In this document: positions 17,850 to 26,511 of the stretch, one piece after another | Layout: the number at the start of each line of letters is the position of its first letter | Position numbering within the stretch: position 1 is the stretch's first letter | Position numbers and translations under genes: made by a program | Notes under the pieces: model-generated | What the model was told of the DNA's origin: nothing | The model's input: the letters and a program-made list of their open reading frames with translations, nothing else | The model's database searches: none | NCBI GenBank assembly: GCA_963828015.1 | Contig: CAWHCD010000004.1 | Location: 868,001-932,000, forward strand | Direction: 5' to 3' | Source of the DNA: CAVPUA01 sp963828015 | GTDB taxonomy: Bacteria > Actinomycetota > Actinomycetes > Mycobacteriales > Jatrophihabitantaceae | DNA length: 64,000 bases

Positions 17850-18884
17850 TTGCTGATTTCCCAGCGCCCCTCGCTCTCTGAGGAGACCTTGGCCGACAAC
17901 CGGTCACGTTTCGTCATCGAGCCGCTCGAGCCCGGCTTCGGCTACACGCTCGGCAACTCACTGCGCCGCACGCTGCTGTCCTCGATCCCCGGTGCGGCGG
18001 TGACCAGCATCCGCATCGACGGCGTGCTGCACGAGTTCACCACCGTCGAGGGCGTCAAGGAAGACGTCACCGACATCATCCTGAACCTCAAGGAGCTCGT
18101 CGTCAGCTCCGAGAACGACGAGCCGGTCGTCATGTACCTGCGCAAGCAGGGCCCGGGTGAGGTCACGGCCGCCGACATCGCGCCGCCGGCCGGCGTCACC
18201 GTGCACAACCCCGAACTGCGGATCGCGACGATCAACAAGAAGGGTCGGCTCGAGATCGAGCTGATCGTCGAGCGCGGCCGCGGCTACGTCACCGCCGTGC
18301 AGAACAAGCAGCCCGGCCAGGAGATCGGCCGCATCCCGGTCGACTCGATCTACTCGCCCGTCCTCAAGGTCACCTACGCCGTCGAGGCGACCCGCGTCGA
18401 GCAGCGCACCGACTTCGACCGGCTCGTCGTCGACGTCGAGACCAAGCACTCGCTGACCCCGCGTGACGCCGTCGCCAGCGCCGGCCACACCCTGGTCGAG
18501 CTGTTCGGGCTGTTCCGTGAGCTCAACGACGAGGCCGAGGGCATCGACGTCGGTCCGTCCCCGGCCGAGGTCGCCGACATCGCCGCGTTCGCGATGCCGA
18601 TCGAGGAGCTCGACCTGACGGTGCGCTCCTATAACTGCCTCAAGCGCGAGGGCATCCACACCGTGGGTGAGCTCGTGGGCCGCAGCGAGGCCGACCTGCT
18701 CGACATCCGCAACTTCGGCTCGAAGTCCATCGACGAGGTCAAGGTCAAGCTGCACGGTCTGGGCCTGGCGCTCAAGGACAGCCCGCCCGGATTCGAGCCG
18801 TCGTCGGTCTCCTACGGTGACGACGATTTCGATGACAGCGGCGACTCCGGCGATCTTGACTTCGCCGAGACCGAAGAACTCTAG
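17850..18884 (+). CDS. rpoA: RNA polymerase alpha subunit
   Basis: The alpha dimer nucleates RNA polymerase; its C-terminal domain contacts UP elements and activators. The 344-residue protein has RFVIEPLEPGFGYTLGNSLR in the N-terminal domain (about 1-235) and the C-terminal-domain motif LKREGIHTVGELVGRSE, plus DIRNFGSKSIDEVK, at about 255-310. An acidic tail (YGDDDFDDSGDSGD) ends it. The start is TTG, with aaggag 7 nt upstream; no ATG or GTG fits the conserved N-terminus better. Rare TTG use may tune expression. Confidence 0.97.
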   Translation: MLISQRPSLSEETLADNRSRFVIEPLEPGFGYTLGNSLRRTLLSSIPGAAVTSIRIDGVLHEFTTVEGVKEDVTDIILNLKELVVSSENDEPVVMYLRKQGPGEVTAADIAPPAGVTVHNPELRIATINKKGRLEIELIVERGRGYVTAVQNKQPGQEIGRIPVDSIYSPVLKVTYAVEATRVEQRTDFDRLVVDVETKHSLTPRDAVASAGHTLVELFGLFRELNDEAEGIDVGPSPAEVADIAAFAMPIEELDLTVRSYNCLKREGIHTVGELVGRSEADLLDIRNFGSKSIDEVKVKLHGLGLALKDSPPGFEPSSVSYGDDDFDDSGDSGDLDFAETEEL

Positions 18885-18927
18885 AAACCCATCAGCCGGG
18901 CCGGTTTCGGTCCGATAGGAGCACGAC

Positions 18928-19605
18928 ATGCCTACGCCCACCAAGGGTCCCCGCTTCGGCGGTAGCCCCGCGCACGAGCGGCTGCTGCTCGCGAATCTCG
19001 CGACGGCGCTGTTCGAGCACGATCGGATCACCACCACTGAGGCCAAGGCCAAGCGGTTGCGTCCGCTGGCCGAAAAGCTGATCACGTTCGCCAAGCGCGG
19101 AGATCTCCACGCGCGGCGGCAGGTGATGACGGTGATTCGCGACAAGGACGTCGTGCAGAAGCTGTTCGTCGAGATCGGTCCGAAGTTCTCCGAGCGTCCG
19201 GGTGGCTACACGCGGATCCTCAAGGTCGCCCCGCGCAAGGGTGACAACGCCCAGATGGCCATCATCGAGCTGGTCGAGGGCCTGACCGATGCTCAGTCGG
19301 TCGTCGGCGAGGCCGAGCGCTCGCGCGGCACCAAGGTCGCCCCGCGCAAGGCGGCGACCGGTCGCACGGTCGAGCTGGCCGAGGAGCACCAGGGTGAGTC
19401 CGAGACGGCCGCCGCGGTGGCCGCTCAGGCCGCGCAGGATGATGACGTCGTCGACGAGGAAGGCCTCGAGGCCGAGTTGCTCGACGGCGAGCCGGCCGTC
19501 GACGAGGCCGACGATGCGGATGACTTCGCTGCCGAGGTCGAGGACGCCGAGGTCGGTGCCGAGGGCGACGTCGCCGAGGCCACCGACGAGGACGACGCCA
19601 AGTAG
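18928..19605 (+). CDS. rplQ: 50S ribosomal protein L17 with a long acidic tail
   Basis: L17 is at the exit tunnel. Residues 1-120 are canonical (MPTPTKGPRFGGSPAHERLL, ERPGGYTRILKVAPRKGDNA). The remaining 105 residues are a strongly acidic Glu/Asp/Ala tail, for example GAEGDVAEATDEDDAK at the end. Total length is 225 against about 120-200 in related bacteria. The tail is probably disordered. Confidence 0.96.
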   Translation: MPTPTKGPRFGGSPAHERLLLANLATALFEHDRITTTEAKAKRLRPLAEKLITFAKRGDLHARRQVMTVIRDKDVVQKLFVEIGPKFSERPGGYTRILKVAPRKGDNAQMAIIELVEGLTDAQSVVGEAERSRGTKVAPRKAATGRTVELAEEHQGESETAAAVAAQAAQDDDVVDEEGLEAELLDGEPAVDEADDADDFAAEVEDAEVGAEGDVAEATDEDDAK

Positions 19606-19616
19606 ATTTTCCAGCT

Positions 19617-20456
19617 ATGACCGAGCCCGTCACTCCCACCGGGGGTGGCGGGCTCGTTCGTGTCCGCCTCGATATCGCCTACGACGGCACTGGCTTCTCC
19701 GGCTGGGCCAGCCAACCTGATCGTCGGACGGTGCAGCAGACCCTGACCGAGGCGCTGAGCACCCTGCTGCGCACGCCCATCGCGCTGACGGTGGCCGGTC
19801 GCACCGACGCCGGAGTGCACGCCGTGGGCCAGGTCGCGCACCTCGACCTGCCGCGGGCGGTGTGGGAGGAGGTCGCTCCGACGTTGCTGCGCCGGCTGGC
19901 GGGATTGCTGCCCGCTGACGTCCGGGTGCGGACGGCGGCGGTCGTCCCCACCGAGTTCGACGCCCGGTTCTCGGCCCTGTGGCGGCGCTATCTCTACCGG
20001 CTGACCGATGCGGTGGCCGGTCCGCCGCCGCTGCGCCGCTTCGACACGGTCGGCTGGCCCCGCCGCCTCGACGTCGACGCGATGGCGCGCGCCGCCGTCC
20101 TGATCATTGGCGAACACGACTTCGCCGCCTTCTGCCGTCGTCGCGAAGGGGCGACGACGATTCGTGCCGTGCTGAGTTTCGACGTGGAGCGGGTCACTGA
20201 CCTGATCGAGTTCCGCATCGCCGCCGACGCGTTCTGCCATTCGATGGTGCGTTCCCTGGTGGGAGGCCTGCTCGCCGTGGGCGAAGGTCGGCGGGCCGAG
20301 GACTGGCCGGCCGGCCTGCTCAGCCGCACCGAGCGAGCCAACGATGTGCCCGTCGCCCCGCCACACGGGCTGACGCTGGTCGAGGTCGGCTACCCGCCCG
20401 ATGATCAGCTGGCCGCGCGCGATGCGGTGACACGCAACCTGCGCGTCCGCGGCTGA
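19617..20456 (+). CDS. truA: tRNA pseudouridine synthase A
   Basis: TruA makes pseudouridine at tRNA positions 38-40. The catalytic Asp64 is in AGRTDAGVHAVGQ, and the N-terminal LDIAYDGTGFSGWA and HDFAAFCRR are typical. It has 279 residues. The first 13 residues are encoded by a GC-rich hairpin (19623-19655) and are probably variable; no better start codon lies after it. The ATG is 11 nt after the rplQ stop, as usual for rplQ-truA pairs. Confidence 0.96.
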   Translation: MTEPVTPTGGGGLVRVRLDIAYDGTGFSGWASQPDRRTVQQTLTEALSTLLRTPIALTVAGRTDAGVHAVGQVAHLDLPRAVWEEVAPTLLRRLAGLLPADVRVRTAAVVPTEFDARFSALWRRYLYRLTDAVAGPPPLRRFDTVGWPRRLDVDAMARAAVLIIGEHDFAAFCRRREGATTIRAVLSFDVERVTDLIEFRIAADAFCHSMVRSLVGGLLAVGEGRRAEDWPAGLLSRTERANDVPVAPPHGLTLVEVGYPPDDQLAARDAVTRNLRVRG

Positions 20457-20466
20457 GCGTCGACCG

Positions 20467-20518
20467 AGGAGCCTGGCGGGCTGCATCCTCGGCGTGTCGT
20501 GCCGGCCCGGCTCCTTTG
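20467..20518 (+). terminator. Terminator between convergent truA and the next minus-strand gene
   Basis: An imperfect hairpin pairs AGGAGCC (20467-20473) with GGCTCCT (20509-20515) and GGGC (20478-20481) with GCCC (20505-20508), followed by ttg. It lies between the stop codons of two convergent genes and could serve both. Confidence 0.5.
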
Positions 20519-20541
20519 TCGGGGCGGTTGCGGCGCAGCCG

Positions 20542-21675
20542 TCAGGAGCGCGGCCAGGTCTTGGCGTCCTTGGAGATTCGGTTGGACGGCCGCCGGGGCG
20601 CGACCGGTTCGCTCTTCCAGCGCCGAGGGCCGCTCCACAGCGCCGGCGGGGCGTCGACGGCGTACGCCAGCGCGTAGGCCAGGCTCTCGTAGTTGGCCCG
20701 CCAGCCGCGAAAGTGCGGCCAGGCCTGCTCGGCGGTGACCTCCATCGGGTACCCGACGACCTTGAGCTGCTCGACCGCGGCCTCGAACTCGGCGAAGGTC
20801 AGCTCGATGGGGTGGTCGGGATCGGGGTCCTCGTTGACGTTCAGGCGGATCGCCTCACCGATCTGGTTCAACGCGGTGAAGCCCATCCGCAGGCACAACC
20901 GGGCGGGCAGCTTCGGTTCGATCGACGGGGCCAGGCTAAGGTGCAGCGCCGCCGCATCCAGGATCGCCAGCTGCGAGATGAGCCAGTGCGACCACGGCCG
21001 CGGTGAGCGCAGCCAGATCAACGTCGGGTAGGTCGTGTGCGACTCGGTCAGCTCGGCCGACCACCGTTCCCAACGCACGAACAGATCGTTGAGCAGTTCG
21101 TGGACGTCGCCGTCGGGGATGCCGAAGCGGGTGCGGACCAGCAGCTCCGGGCCCCAGGCCGGCGCGCCGGCGCGAGCGACGAGCAACGTCACCTCTGACT
21201 CGCGCCGGTTGAACGCGGAGTAGAGCGTGGGCAGGTAGCCGATCTGCAGGGCGACGACGATCAGCCCGGTGTAGGCGGCGAGGTAGCCGATGATCCGGCT
21301 GGCCCCGTTCGTCGGACCGGCATAGCCGAGGGTGAACAGCGATGAGCCGGCCTCGTCGAAGGCCCGCCAGAAGGAATGGTGGGTGGCCGGCAGCAGCAGC
21401 AGGGAGTAGCCGAGCAGGAGCAGGCTTACCCAGACGAGCAACCGGGTCAACAGCTGGGTCGGTCCGGCCCAGGCCAGCATGCGGTCGCGGGTCTCGTAGT
21501 TGTTGATCGGCTTGCAGATCGTCCGGTAGCCCACCCGCACGCAGCCCGAGACGAACCGTGACAGCCGGGCGCTGAAGACCCGGGGCACGACGAGGGCACC
21601 GACGATGTCGCGTGTGGTCGCCAGCAGGATGAGGACGCCGGCGACCGCACCGATCCAGGCCAGCGTCTCTCGCAT
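20542..21675 (-). CDS. Membrane protein with a potassium-channel-like pore segment
   Basis: A 377-residue protein of unknown function. The first TM is LAWIGAVAGVLILLATT. Two more TM segments (about 80-105 and 135-160) flank SSLFTLGYAGPTNGAS, which resembles a two-TM pore loop with a degenerate selectivity filter (TLGYAG where potassium channels have TVGYGD). The C-terminal half is soluble and helical, without motifs I recognise. The start is the ATG overlapping the upstream hydrolase stop (TGATG); an upstream in-frame start would add 17 unlikely residues. A channel role is inference from the pore-like segment. Confidence 0.8.
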   Translation of the reverse strand: MRETLAWIGAVAGVLILLATTRDIVGALVVPRVFSARLSRFVSGCVRVGYRTICKPINNYETRDRMLAWAGPTQLLTRLLVWVSLLLLGYSLLLLPATHHSFWRAFDEAGSSLFTLGYAGPTNGASRIIGYLAAYTGLIVVALQIGYLPTLYSAFNRRESEVTLLVARAGAPAWGPELLVRTRFGIPDGDVHELLNDLFVRWERWSAELTESHTTYPTLIWLRSPRPWSHWLISQLAILDAAALHLSLAPSIEPKLPARLCLRMGFTALNQIGEAIRLNVNEDPDPDHPIELTFAEFEAAVEQLKVVGYPMEVTAEQAWPHFRGWRANYESLAYALAYAVDAPPALWSGPRRWKSEPVAPRRPSNRISKDAKTWPRS

Positions 21676-22262
21676 CAGAAGAAGGCCAGGTTGTCGCGCC
21701 CGCACCAATCGAGCACGGCCGGCCACGGCCCGAAGCCGGAGTCGACGTTGAGGTGACCGCCGTCGGCGATGATCGTGGTCGCCATCTTGAGCGGTCGACC
21801 GTAAGCCTCGCTGATCCCCTCGGGGCAGTACGGGTCGTTGTCACCGCCGACCAGGACGGTGCCGTCGGCGGCCCGGCGGACGGCGTCGATGTCCAGCGGC
21901 GGCGGGAAGAACTCGGCGATCTCGGCGATCTCGGTGCCGGGTGACGGCGGCGCCACGAGCGCGACCTGGGCCGGTCGCGGGGAGCCGGCCGGATCAGCGG
22001 CGTGATGCAGCCACAGCACGCTGCCGAGCGAGTGGGCGACCACATCGAAGCCGTCCGGCGGCAGATCGCTGATCACCTCGCGTAGGGCCGCGAGCCAGGG
22101 GCCGAGCCGAGGAGACTCCGGATCGGGCAGCGTCGGGTAGCGCACGTCGCGCCCGGCGTCGCTAAGTTGTCCGACCAGCCAGCTCTGCCAGTGCTCGGGT
22201 TCGGCCGGGCGCCAGCCGTGCAGCACGACGACGGGCACGGTTCGGGTTGGGCGACGTGGCAC
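21675..22262 (-). CDS. RBBP9/YdeN-type alpha/beta hydrolase
   Basis: A 195-residue small serine hydrolase. Visible family signs are the N-terminal VVLHGW followed by EHWQSWL, the nucleophile elbow AHSLGS, the acid in GGDNDPYC and the histidine in DGGHLN. The substrate is unknown. The GTG start is preceded at 7 nt by TAGAGT and has no Shine-Dalgarno sequence, suggesting a leaderless mRNA. It is translationally coupled to the downstream pore-like protein. Confidence 0.88.
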   Translation of the reverse strand: MPRRPTRTVPVVVLHGWRPAEPEHWQSWLVGQLSDAGRDVRYPTLPDPESPRLGPWLAALREVISDLPPDGFDVVAHSLGSVLWLHHAADPAGSPRPAQVALVAPPSPGTEIAEIAEFFPPPLDIDAVRRAADGTVLVGGDNDPYCPEGISEAYGRPLKMATTIIADGGHLNVDSGFGPWPAVLDWCGRDNLAFF

Positions 22263-22275
22263 GGGTGGAACTCTA
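22263..22275 (-). promoter_or_regulatory. -10 box TAGAGT before the hydrolase gene
   Basis: Reading the minus strand, TAGAGT (22275-22270) is followed by 7 nt and then the GTG start at 22262. Transcription would begin at or next to the start codon, giving a leaderless transcript. Confidence 0.5.
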
Positions 22276-22283
22276 TGGGATGG

Positions 22284-23645
22284 CTAGAACACCGCGCCCG
22301 GATTGAGGATGCCCTGCGGGTCGATCGCGTTCTTGATGGTGCGCGACAACGTCATCACGTCCTCGCCCAGGTAGGACGGCAACCAGGCCGCCTTGAGCCG
22401 GCCGACCCCGTGCTCTCCGGTGATCGTGCCGCCCAGCTCGATGGCCAGGCTCATGACGTCACCGAACGCGGCCAGGGCCCGTTCGTGTACCGCCTGATCG
22501 TTGCGGTCCGACACGATCAAGGGATGGGTGTTGCCGTCGCCGGCATGCGCGACCACGGCGATGACGACGTCGTGCTTCTTGGCCAGCTGCTCAATGCCGT
22601 GCACGAGTCTCGGTAGCGTCGGTATCGGTACTCCGACGTCCTCGAACAGCAGATCGCCCTTGCGTTCCAGTGCAGAGAAGGCCGATCGGCGGGCCGCGGC
22701 GAAGGCGTCACCCTCCTTCTGGTCGTCGGTGCTGAACACCTCTGCGGCCCCGTGCTCGGCGCAGAGCTGGTGCATGAGCGCGATCTCGTTGTTGGCGGCC
22801 GCACCGGGTGCATCGGAGCGGGCGATGAGCAGCGCCTCGGCGGTCCGGTCCAGGCCCATGTTGAGCAGGTCCTCGACGGCGTTGATCGCCGTGCGATCCA
22901 TCAACTCGAGCATCGAGGGACGCAGCGCGCCGACGATGGCCACGACTGCCTGCGCGGCGGCCTCGATCGAGGCGAAGGAGGCCACCAGGGTCGAGGCCGG
23001 TGGCGGGGCGGGCACCAGCCTCAGGGTGACCTCGGTGATCACGCCGAGCGTGCCTTCGCTGCCCACGAACAACTTGGTGAGCGACAGACCGGCGACGTCC
23101 TTCAGGCGCGGGCCGCCCAGGCGCAGGGCGGTGCCATCGGCCAGCACGACCTGAAGACCTAGGACGTAGTCGGAGGTGACGCCGTATTTCACGCAGCACA
23201 GCCCACCGGCGTTGGTGGCCGCGTTGCCGCCGATCGAGCAGATTTCGAACGACGACGGATCAGGCGGATAGAACAGGCCGTGCTGGGCGGCCGCGGCCTT
23301 GACCTCGACGTTCAACGCGCCGGGCTGCGCTATCGCTACCCCCATGTCGGGCCGCACGTCGACCTCGCGCATCTGCTCGAGCGAGAGCACGATCGCGCCG
23401 TCGACGGCGCTGGCGCCCCCCGACAACCCGGTGCCGGCGCCGCGGGGGACGACCGGGATGCCGTAGCGGCCGGCGTGGCGCAGCACGGCTTGGACGTCGG
23501 CGGTGCTCGTAACGCGCACGAGGGCGACGGGATGACCCGCGTCGGGTTGTTCGGCCCGGTCGCGCCGGTAGCCCTCGATCACGTCCGGGTCGGTGATCAG
23601 CGCGCCCGCGGGGAGTTGGACGGCCAGCTCGGCCAGCATGGTCAT
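22284..23645 (-). CDS. FAD-linked oxidase, glycolate/D-lactate dehydrogenase GlcD type
   Basis: About 453 residues. The N-terminal FAD-binding PCMH domain shows PRGAGTGLSGGA and NAATNAGGLCCVKYG; the C-terminal domain shows HAGDGNTHPLIV and GTITGEHGVG, which bind flavin and substrate. The family oxidises 2-hydroxyacids such as glycolate or D-lactate; the exact substrate cannot be read. The start is uncertain: ATGs at 23657, 23645 and 23639 are in frame, and aggacc fits 23639 or 23645. Upstream bases overlap the rplM promoter on the other strand. Confidence 0.92.
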   Translation of the reverse strand: MTMLAELAVQLPAGALITDPDVIEGYRRDRAEQPDAGHPVALVRVTSTADVQAVLRHAGRYGIPVVPRGAGTGLSGGASAVDGAIVLSLEQMREVDVRPDMGVAIAQPGALNVEVKAAAAQHGLFYPPDPSSFEICSIGGNAATNAGGLCCVKYGVTSDYVLGLQVVLADGTALRLGGPRLKDVAGLSLTKLFVGSEGTLGVITEVTLRLVPAPPPASTLVASFASIEAAAQAVVAIVGALRPSMLELMDRTAINAVEDLLNMGLDRTAEALLIARSDAPGAAANNEIALMHQLCAEHGAAEVFSTDDQKEGDAFAAARRSAFSALERKGDLLFEDVGVPIPTLPRLVHGIEQLAKKHDVVIAVVAHAGDGNTHPLIVSDRNDQAVHERALAAFGDVMSLAIELGGTITGEHGVGRLKAAWLPSYLGEDVMTLSRTIKNAIDPQGILNPGAVF

Positions 23646-23670
23646 GGTCCTGATCATGCCGAAAGGCGAT

Positions 23671-23699
23671 TTGGATCCGCCGAAGCGGCCCGGTATCCT
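23671..23699 (+). promoter_or_regulatory. Probable promoter of rplM-rpsI
   Basis: TTGGAT (23671-23676) and TATCCT (23694-23699) are spaced by 17 bp, about 105 bp before rplM. The region also lies just upstream of the divergent glcD-type gene. Confidence 0.5.
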
Positions 23700-23803
23700 T
23701 GTGTTTTGGTGCACGAAGCCTCGTCCACCGGCCATGCCTCGGAGTCTCTCGACTGTGGGGGCGCCAGCACCAACGGCGTGAAGACCGATCAGAAAGTAGA
23801 GCA

Positions 23804-24262
23804 GTGCCCAACTCGCGCAACGTGTCCACGTACACGCCCAAGCCCGGCGAGATCACTCGCAACTGGCACGTCATCGACGCCCAGGACATCGTCCTGGGCC
23901 GACTGGCCACCCACGCCGCCACCCTGCTGCGCGGCAAGCACAAGCCGCAGTTCGCGCCGCACGTCGACACCGGCGACTTTGTCGTGATCATCAACGCCGA
24001 CAAGGTTGCGGTCGCCCCCAGCAAGCTCGGCGAGTACCGCTACCGCCACTCCGGCTACCCGGGTGGACTATCGCGGCGCACCGTCGGCGAGCTGCTCGAG
24101 AGCAAGCCCGAGCGCATCGTCGAGCTGGCCGTGCGCGGCATGCTCCCCAAGTCCACGCTGGGCCGCCAGCAGCTCAAGAAGCTCAAGGTCTATGCCGGAC
24201 CCGAGCACCCGCACTCCGCCCAGAAGCCCCAGCCGTTCGAGATCAAGCAGGTCGCCCAGTGA
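23804..24262 (+). CDS. rplM: 50S ribosomal protein L13
   Basis: L13 is an early-assembly large-subunit protein. RNWHVIDAQDIVLGRLATHA, the GDFVVIINADK block and YRHSGYPGG are diagnostic. Two GTG starts are possible: 23804 (152 residues, weak agaaagtagag site) and 23822 (146 residues, matching the family start xTYTPKPG but without a ribosome-binding site). I give the longer form. It overlaps rpsI by GTGA. Confidence 0.95.
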   Translation: MPNSRNVSTYTPKPGEITRNWHVIDAQDIVLGRLATHAATLLRGKHKPQFAPHVDTGDFVVIINADKVAVAPSKLGEYRYRHSGYPGGLSRRTVGELLESKPERIVELAVRGMLPKSTLGRQQLKKLKVYAGPEHPHSAQKPQPFEIKQVAQ

Positions 24263-24657
24263 GTACCCCTACCGCAGCCGTTCCCACCGTCGGTCGCCGC
24301 AAAGAAGCCGTCGCCCGCGTGCGTCTCGTGCCTGGTACGGGCGAGATCAAGGTCAACGGTCGGACGTTCGAGAACTACTTCCCGAACAAGGTCCACCAGC
24401 AGCTCATCCGTGAGCCGTTCGTGACCCTGGAGAAGGATGCTCAGTACGACGTCATCGCCACCATTCGCGGCGGCGGCATCACCGGGCAGGCCGGTGCGCT
24501 GCGCCTGGGCATCTCCCGCGCGCTGATCAACCTCGAGCCCGATGACCGGCCGGCCCTGAAGAAGGCCGGCTTCCTCACTCGCGATGCCCGCGTCAAGGAG
24601 CGGAAGAAGTACGGTCTGAAGAAGGCTCGCAAGGCGCCGCAGTACTCGAAGCGCTAA
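24259..24657 (+). CDS. rpsI: 30S ribosomal protein S9
   Basis: S9 has a C-terminal tail that reaches P-site tRNA. The 132-residue protein shows VGRRKEAVARVRLVPGTGEI and GGGITGQAGALRLGISRAL, and ends KKARKAPQYSKR. GTG start within a GTGA overlap with rplM. Confidence 0.97.
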   Translation: MSTPTAAVPTVGRRKEAVARVRLVPGTGEIKVNGRTFENYFPNKVHQQLIREPFVTLEKDAQYDVIATIRGGGITGQAGALRLGISRALINLEPDDRPALKKAGFLTRDARVKERKKYGLKKARKAPQYSKR

Positions 24658-24665
24658 CCAGCGCG

Positions 24666-26000
24666 TTGGGAAAGTACTTCGGGACGGACGGTGTCCGCGG
24701 TCTCGCGAACGCCGAGCTGACGCCGGAGCTGGCGCTCGCGCTGGCCAGCGCCGCCGCCCGAGTCCTGGTCGCCCACGACGCCACGCATCGACCGGTGGCG
24801 GTCGTGGGACGAGACCCGCGGGCCAGCGGCGAGATGCTCGAGGCCGCGGTGATCGCCGGCCTGACTTCGGCCGGGTCGGACGTGCTCCGCGTCGGGGTAC
24901 TGCCCACGCCTGCGGTTGCCTTTCTGACCGCGTCCTACGGCGCCGACCTGGGCGTCATGCTCTCGGCCAGCCACAACCCGATGCCCGACAACGGGGTCAA
25001 GTTGTTTGCGCGCGGGGGCCACAAGCTGCCCGACGACCTGGAGGCCGAGATCGAGGCCGCGGTCGACTCGGGGCCGCTCACCCGCCCGACCGGAGGTGAC
25101 ATCGGGCGCGTCCGCGACGCGGTCGATGCCAGCGAGCGCTACCTGACCCACCTGCTGGCCACGGCTCCGGTCGATCTGGACGGACTGCACGTCGTGGTGG
25201 ACTGCGCGCACGGCGCCGCGTCCGCGCTGGCCCCCGAGCTCTACCGTCGAGCCGGCGCCAAGGTCACCGCGTTGGCCGCCGACCCGGACGGGCTCAACAT
25301 CAACGACGGGGTCGGCTCGACCCATCTGGCTGGTCTGATCAGCGCGGTGCTCGAACACGGCGCTGACCTGGGCATCGCCCACGACGGGGACGCCGACCGG
25401 TGCCTGGCCGTCGCCGCCGACGGGAGCCTGGTCGACGGTGATCAGATCCTGGCCCTGTGTGCCCTGGCCATGCAGGCCAACGGCACGCTCAAGGACGACG
25501 TCGTCGTCGCGACCGTCATGAGCAATCTCGGCTTTCATCACGCCATGCGGCGCGCCGGTATCGAAGTGGTGACCACCGCTGTGGGCGATCGCTACGTGCT
25601 CGAGGCGCTCCGCGAACGCGAGCTGTCCCTGGGCGGTGAGCAGAGCGGGCACGTCGTGTTCACTGATGCCGCGACGACCGGAGACGGGCTGCTGACCGCC
25701 CTGCAGATCATGGGCAGCGTGACGCGGGCGGGACGGCCGCTGAGCGAGCTGGCCGCAGTGGTTCAGCGCCTGCCGCAGATACTGATCAATGTCGAGGTGG
25801 CCGATCGCGACCGGGTGGCGGCATCGCCAGCCGTGCGGAGCGCCGTAGAGACGGCCGAGTCCGAACTCGGTGAGAGCGGCCGCATCCTGCTTCGGCCCTC
25901 GGGCACCGAGCAACTCGTGCGGGTCATGGTTGAGGCTCCGACCCAGGAACAGGCCGAGCTGATCGCCCAGCGGGTGGCCGAGATCGTGCGACGCGCTTAA
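24666..26000 (+). CDS. glmM: Phosphoglucosamine mutase
   Basis: Converts glucosamine-6-phosphate to glucosamine-1-phosphate on the way to UDP-GlcNAc and peptidoglycan. The 444-residue protein begins GKYFGTDGVRG, carries the phosphoserine Ser102 in LSASHNPMPDNG, the metal loop DGDADRC and the phosphate-binding RPSGTEQLVRVM. The start is TTG 8 nt after rpsI, without a clear ribosome-binding site. glmS, the previous enzyme of the pathway, is also in this window. rplM-rpsI-glmM order is standard in Actinobacteria. Confidence 0.97.
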   Translation: MGKYFGTDGVRGLANAELTPELALALASAAARVLVAHDATHRPVAVVGRDPRASGEMLEAAVIAGLTSAGSDVLRVGVLPTPAVAFLTASYGADLGVMLSASHNPMPDNGVKLFARGGHKLPDDLEAEIEAAVDSGPLTRPTGGDIGRVRDAVDASERYLTHLLATAPVDLDGLHVVVDCAHGAASALAPELYRRAGAKVTALAADPDGLNINDGVGSTHLAGLISAVLEHGADLGIAHDGDADRCLAVAADGSLVDGDQILALCALAMQANGTLKDDVVVATVMSNLGFHHAMRRAGIEVVTTAVGDRYVLEALRERELSLGGEQSGHVVFTDAATTGDGLLTALQIMGSVTRAGRPLSELAAVVQRLPQILINVEVADRDRVAASPAVRSAVETAESELGESGRILLRPSGTEQLVRVMVEAPTQEQAELIAQRVAEIVRRA

Positions 26001-26051
26001 TTCACCTGCCGTCGATGACAGCCGCAACAAACGACTGGCAGGCTGTCAGCC

Positions 26052-26417
26052 ATGATCGATCACATCAGCCTGCAGGTGGACGACATCGAGGCATCGATGT
26101 CTTGGTACAACGCGTTCTTGGCGCCGCTCGGGATCACGGCGGTCACCGACTTCGGTGACGTCATCGGCTACGGGGAGCGCGGCGGCGGGCCGGTGTTCTG
26201 GATCGGCAAGGCCACTGATCCTGGTGGCCGCCAGACGCACGTCGCGTTCACGGCGGCCGAGCGCTCGGCCGTCGACGCGGCCTATCAGGCGGCGCTCGGC
26301 CAGGGACTCGAGATCCTCAATGCGCCCCGCGTGTGGCCGGAATACCACCCGGACTACTACGCGGTGTTCGTCCGTGATCCGGGCGGCAACAATATTGAGG
26401 CCGTCTGCCGCCACTGA
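26052..26417 (+). CDS. VOC-family (glyoxalase/dioxygenase-like) protein
   Basis: A 121-residue single-domain VOC protein. MIDHISLQVDDIEASMSWYN and the C-terminal VRDPGGNNIEAVCRH carry the expected metal-site positions (His4 and a C-terminal Glu). Such proteins range from isomerases to antibiotic-binding proteins; the substrate is unknown. A near-consensus -10 (CAGGCT) ends 7 nt before the ATG and there is no ribosome-binding site. It stands alone between glmM and a convergent gene. Confidence 0.85.
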   Translation: MIDHISLQVDDIEASMSWYNAFLAPLGITAVTDFGDVIGYGERGGGPVFWIGKATDPGGRQTHVAFTAAERSAVDAAYQAALGQGLEILNAPRVWPEYHPDYYAVFVRDPGGNNIEAVCRH

Positions 26418-26511
26418 GCCTGGGCCGGCGCAACGACCGACAGATGAGCGCAAGGTCGCTCGCCGCGGCGTGTTGCGACCCGGAGCCACCACCGTCGAGA
26501 GCACGCCGGGG

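Noticed and set aside
24654..26030. 458-codon open frame antisense to glmM
   Set aside because: Overlaps a clear glmM completely; composition of a shadow frame.
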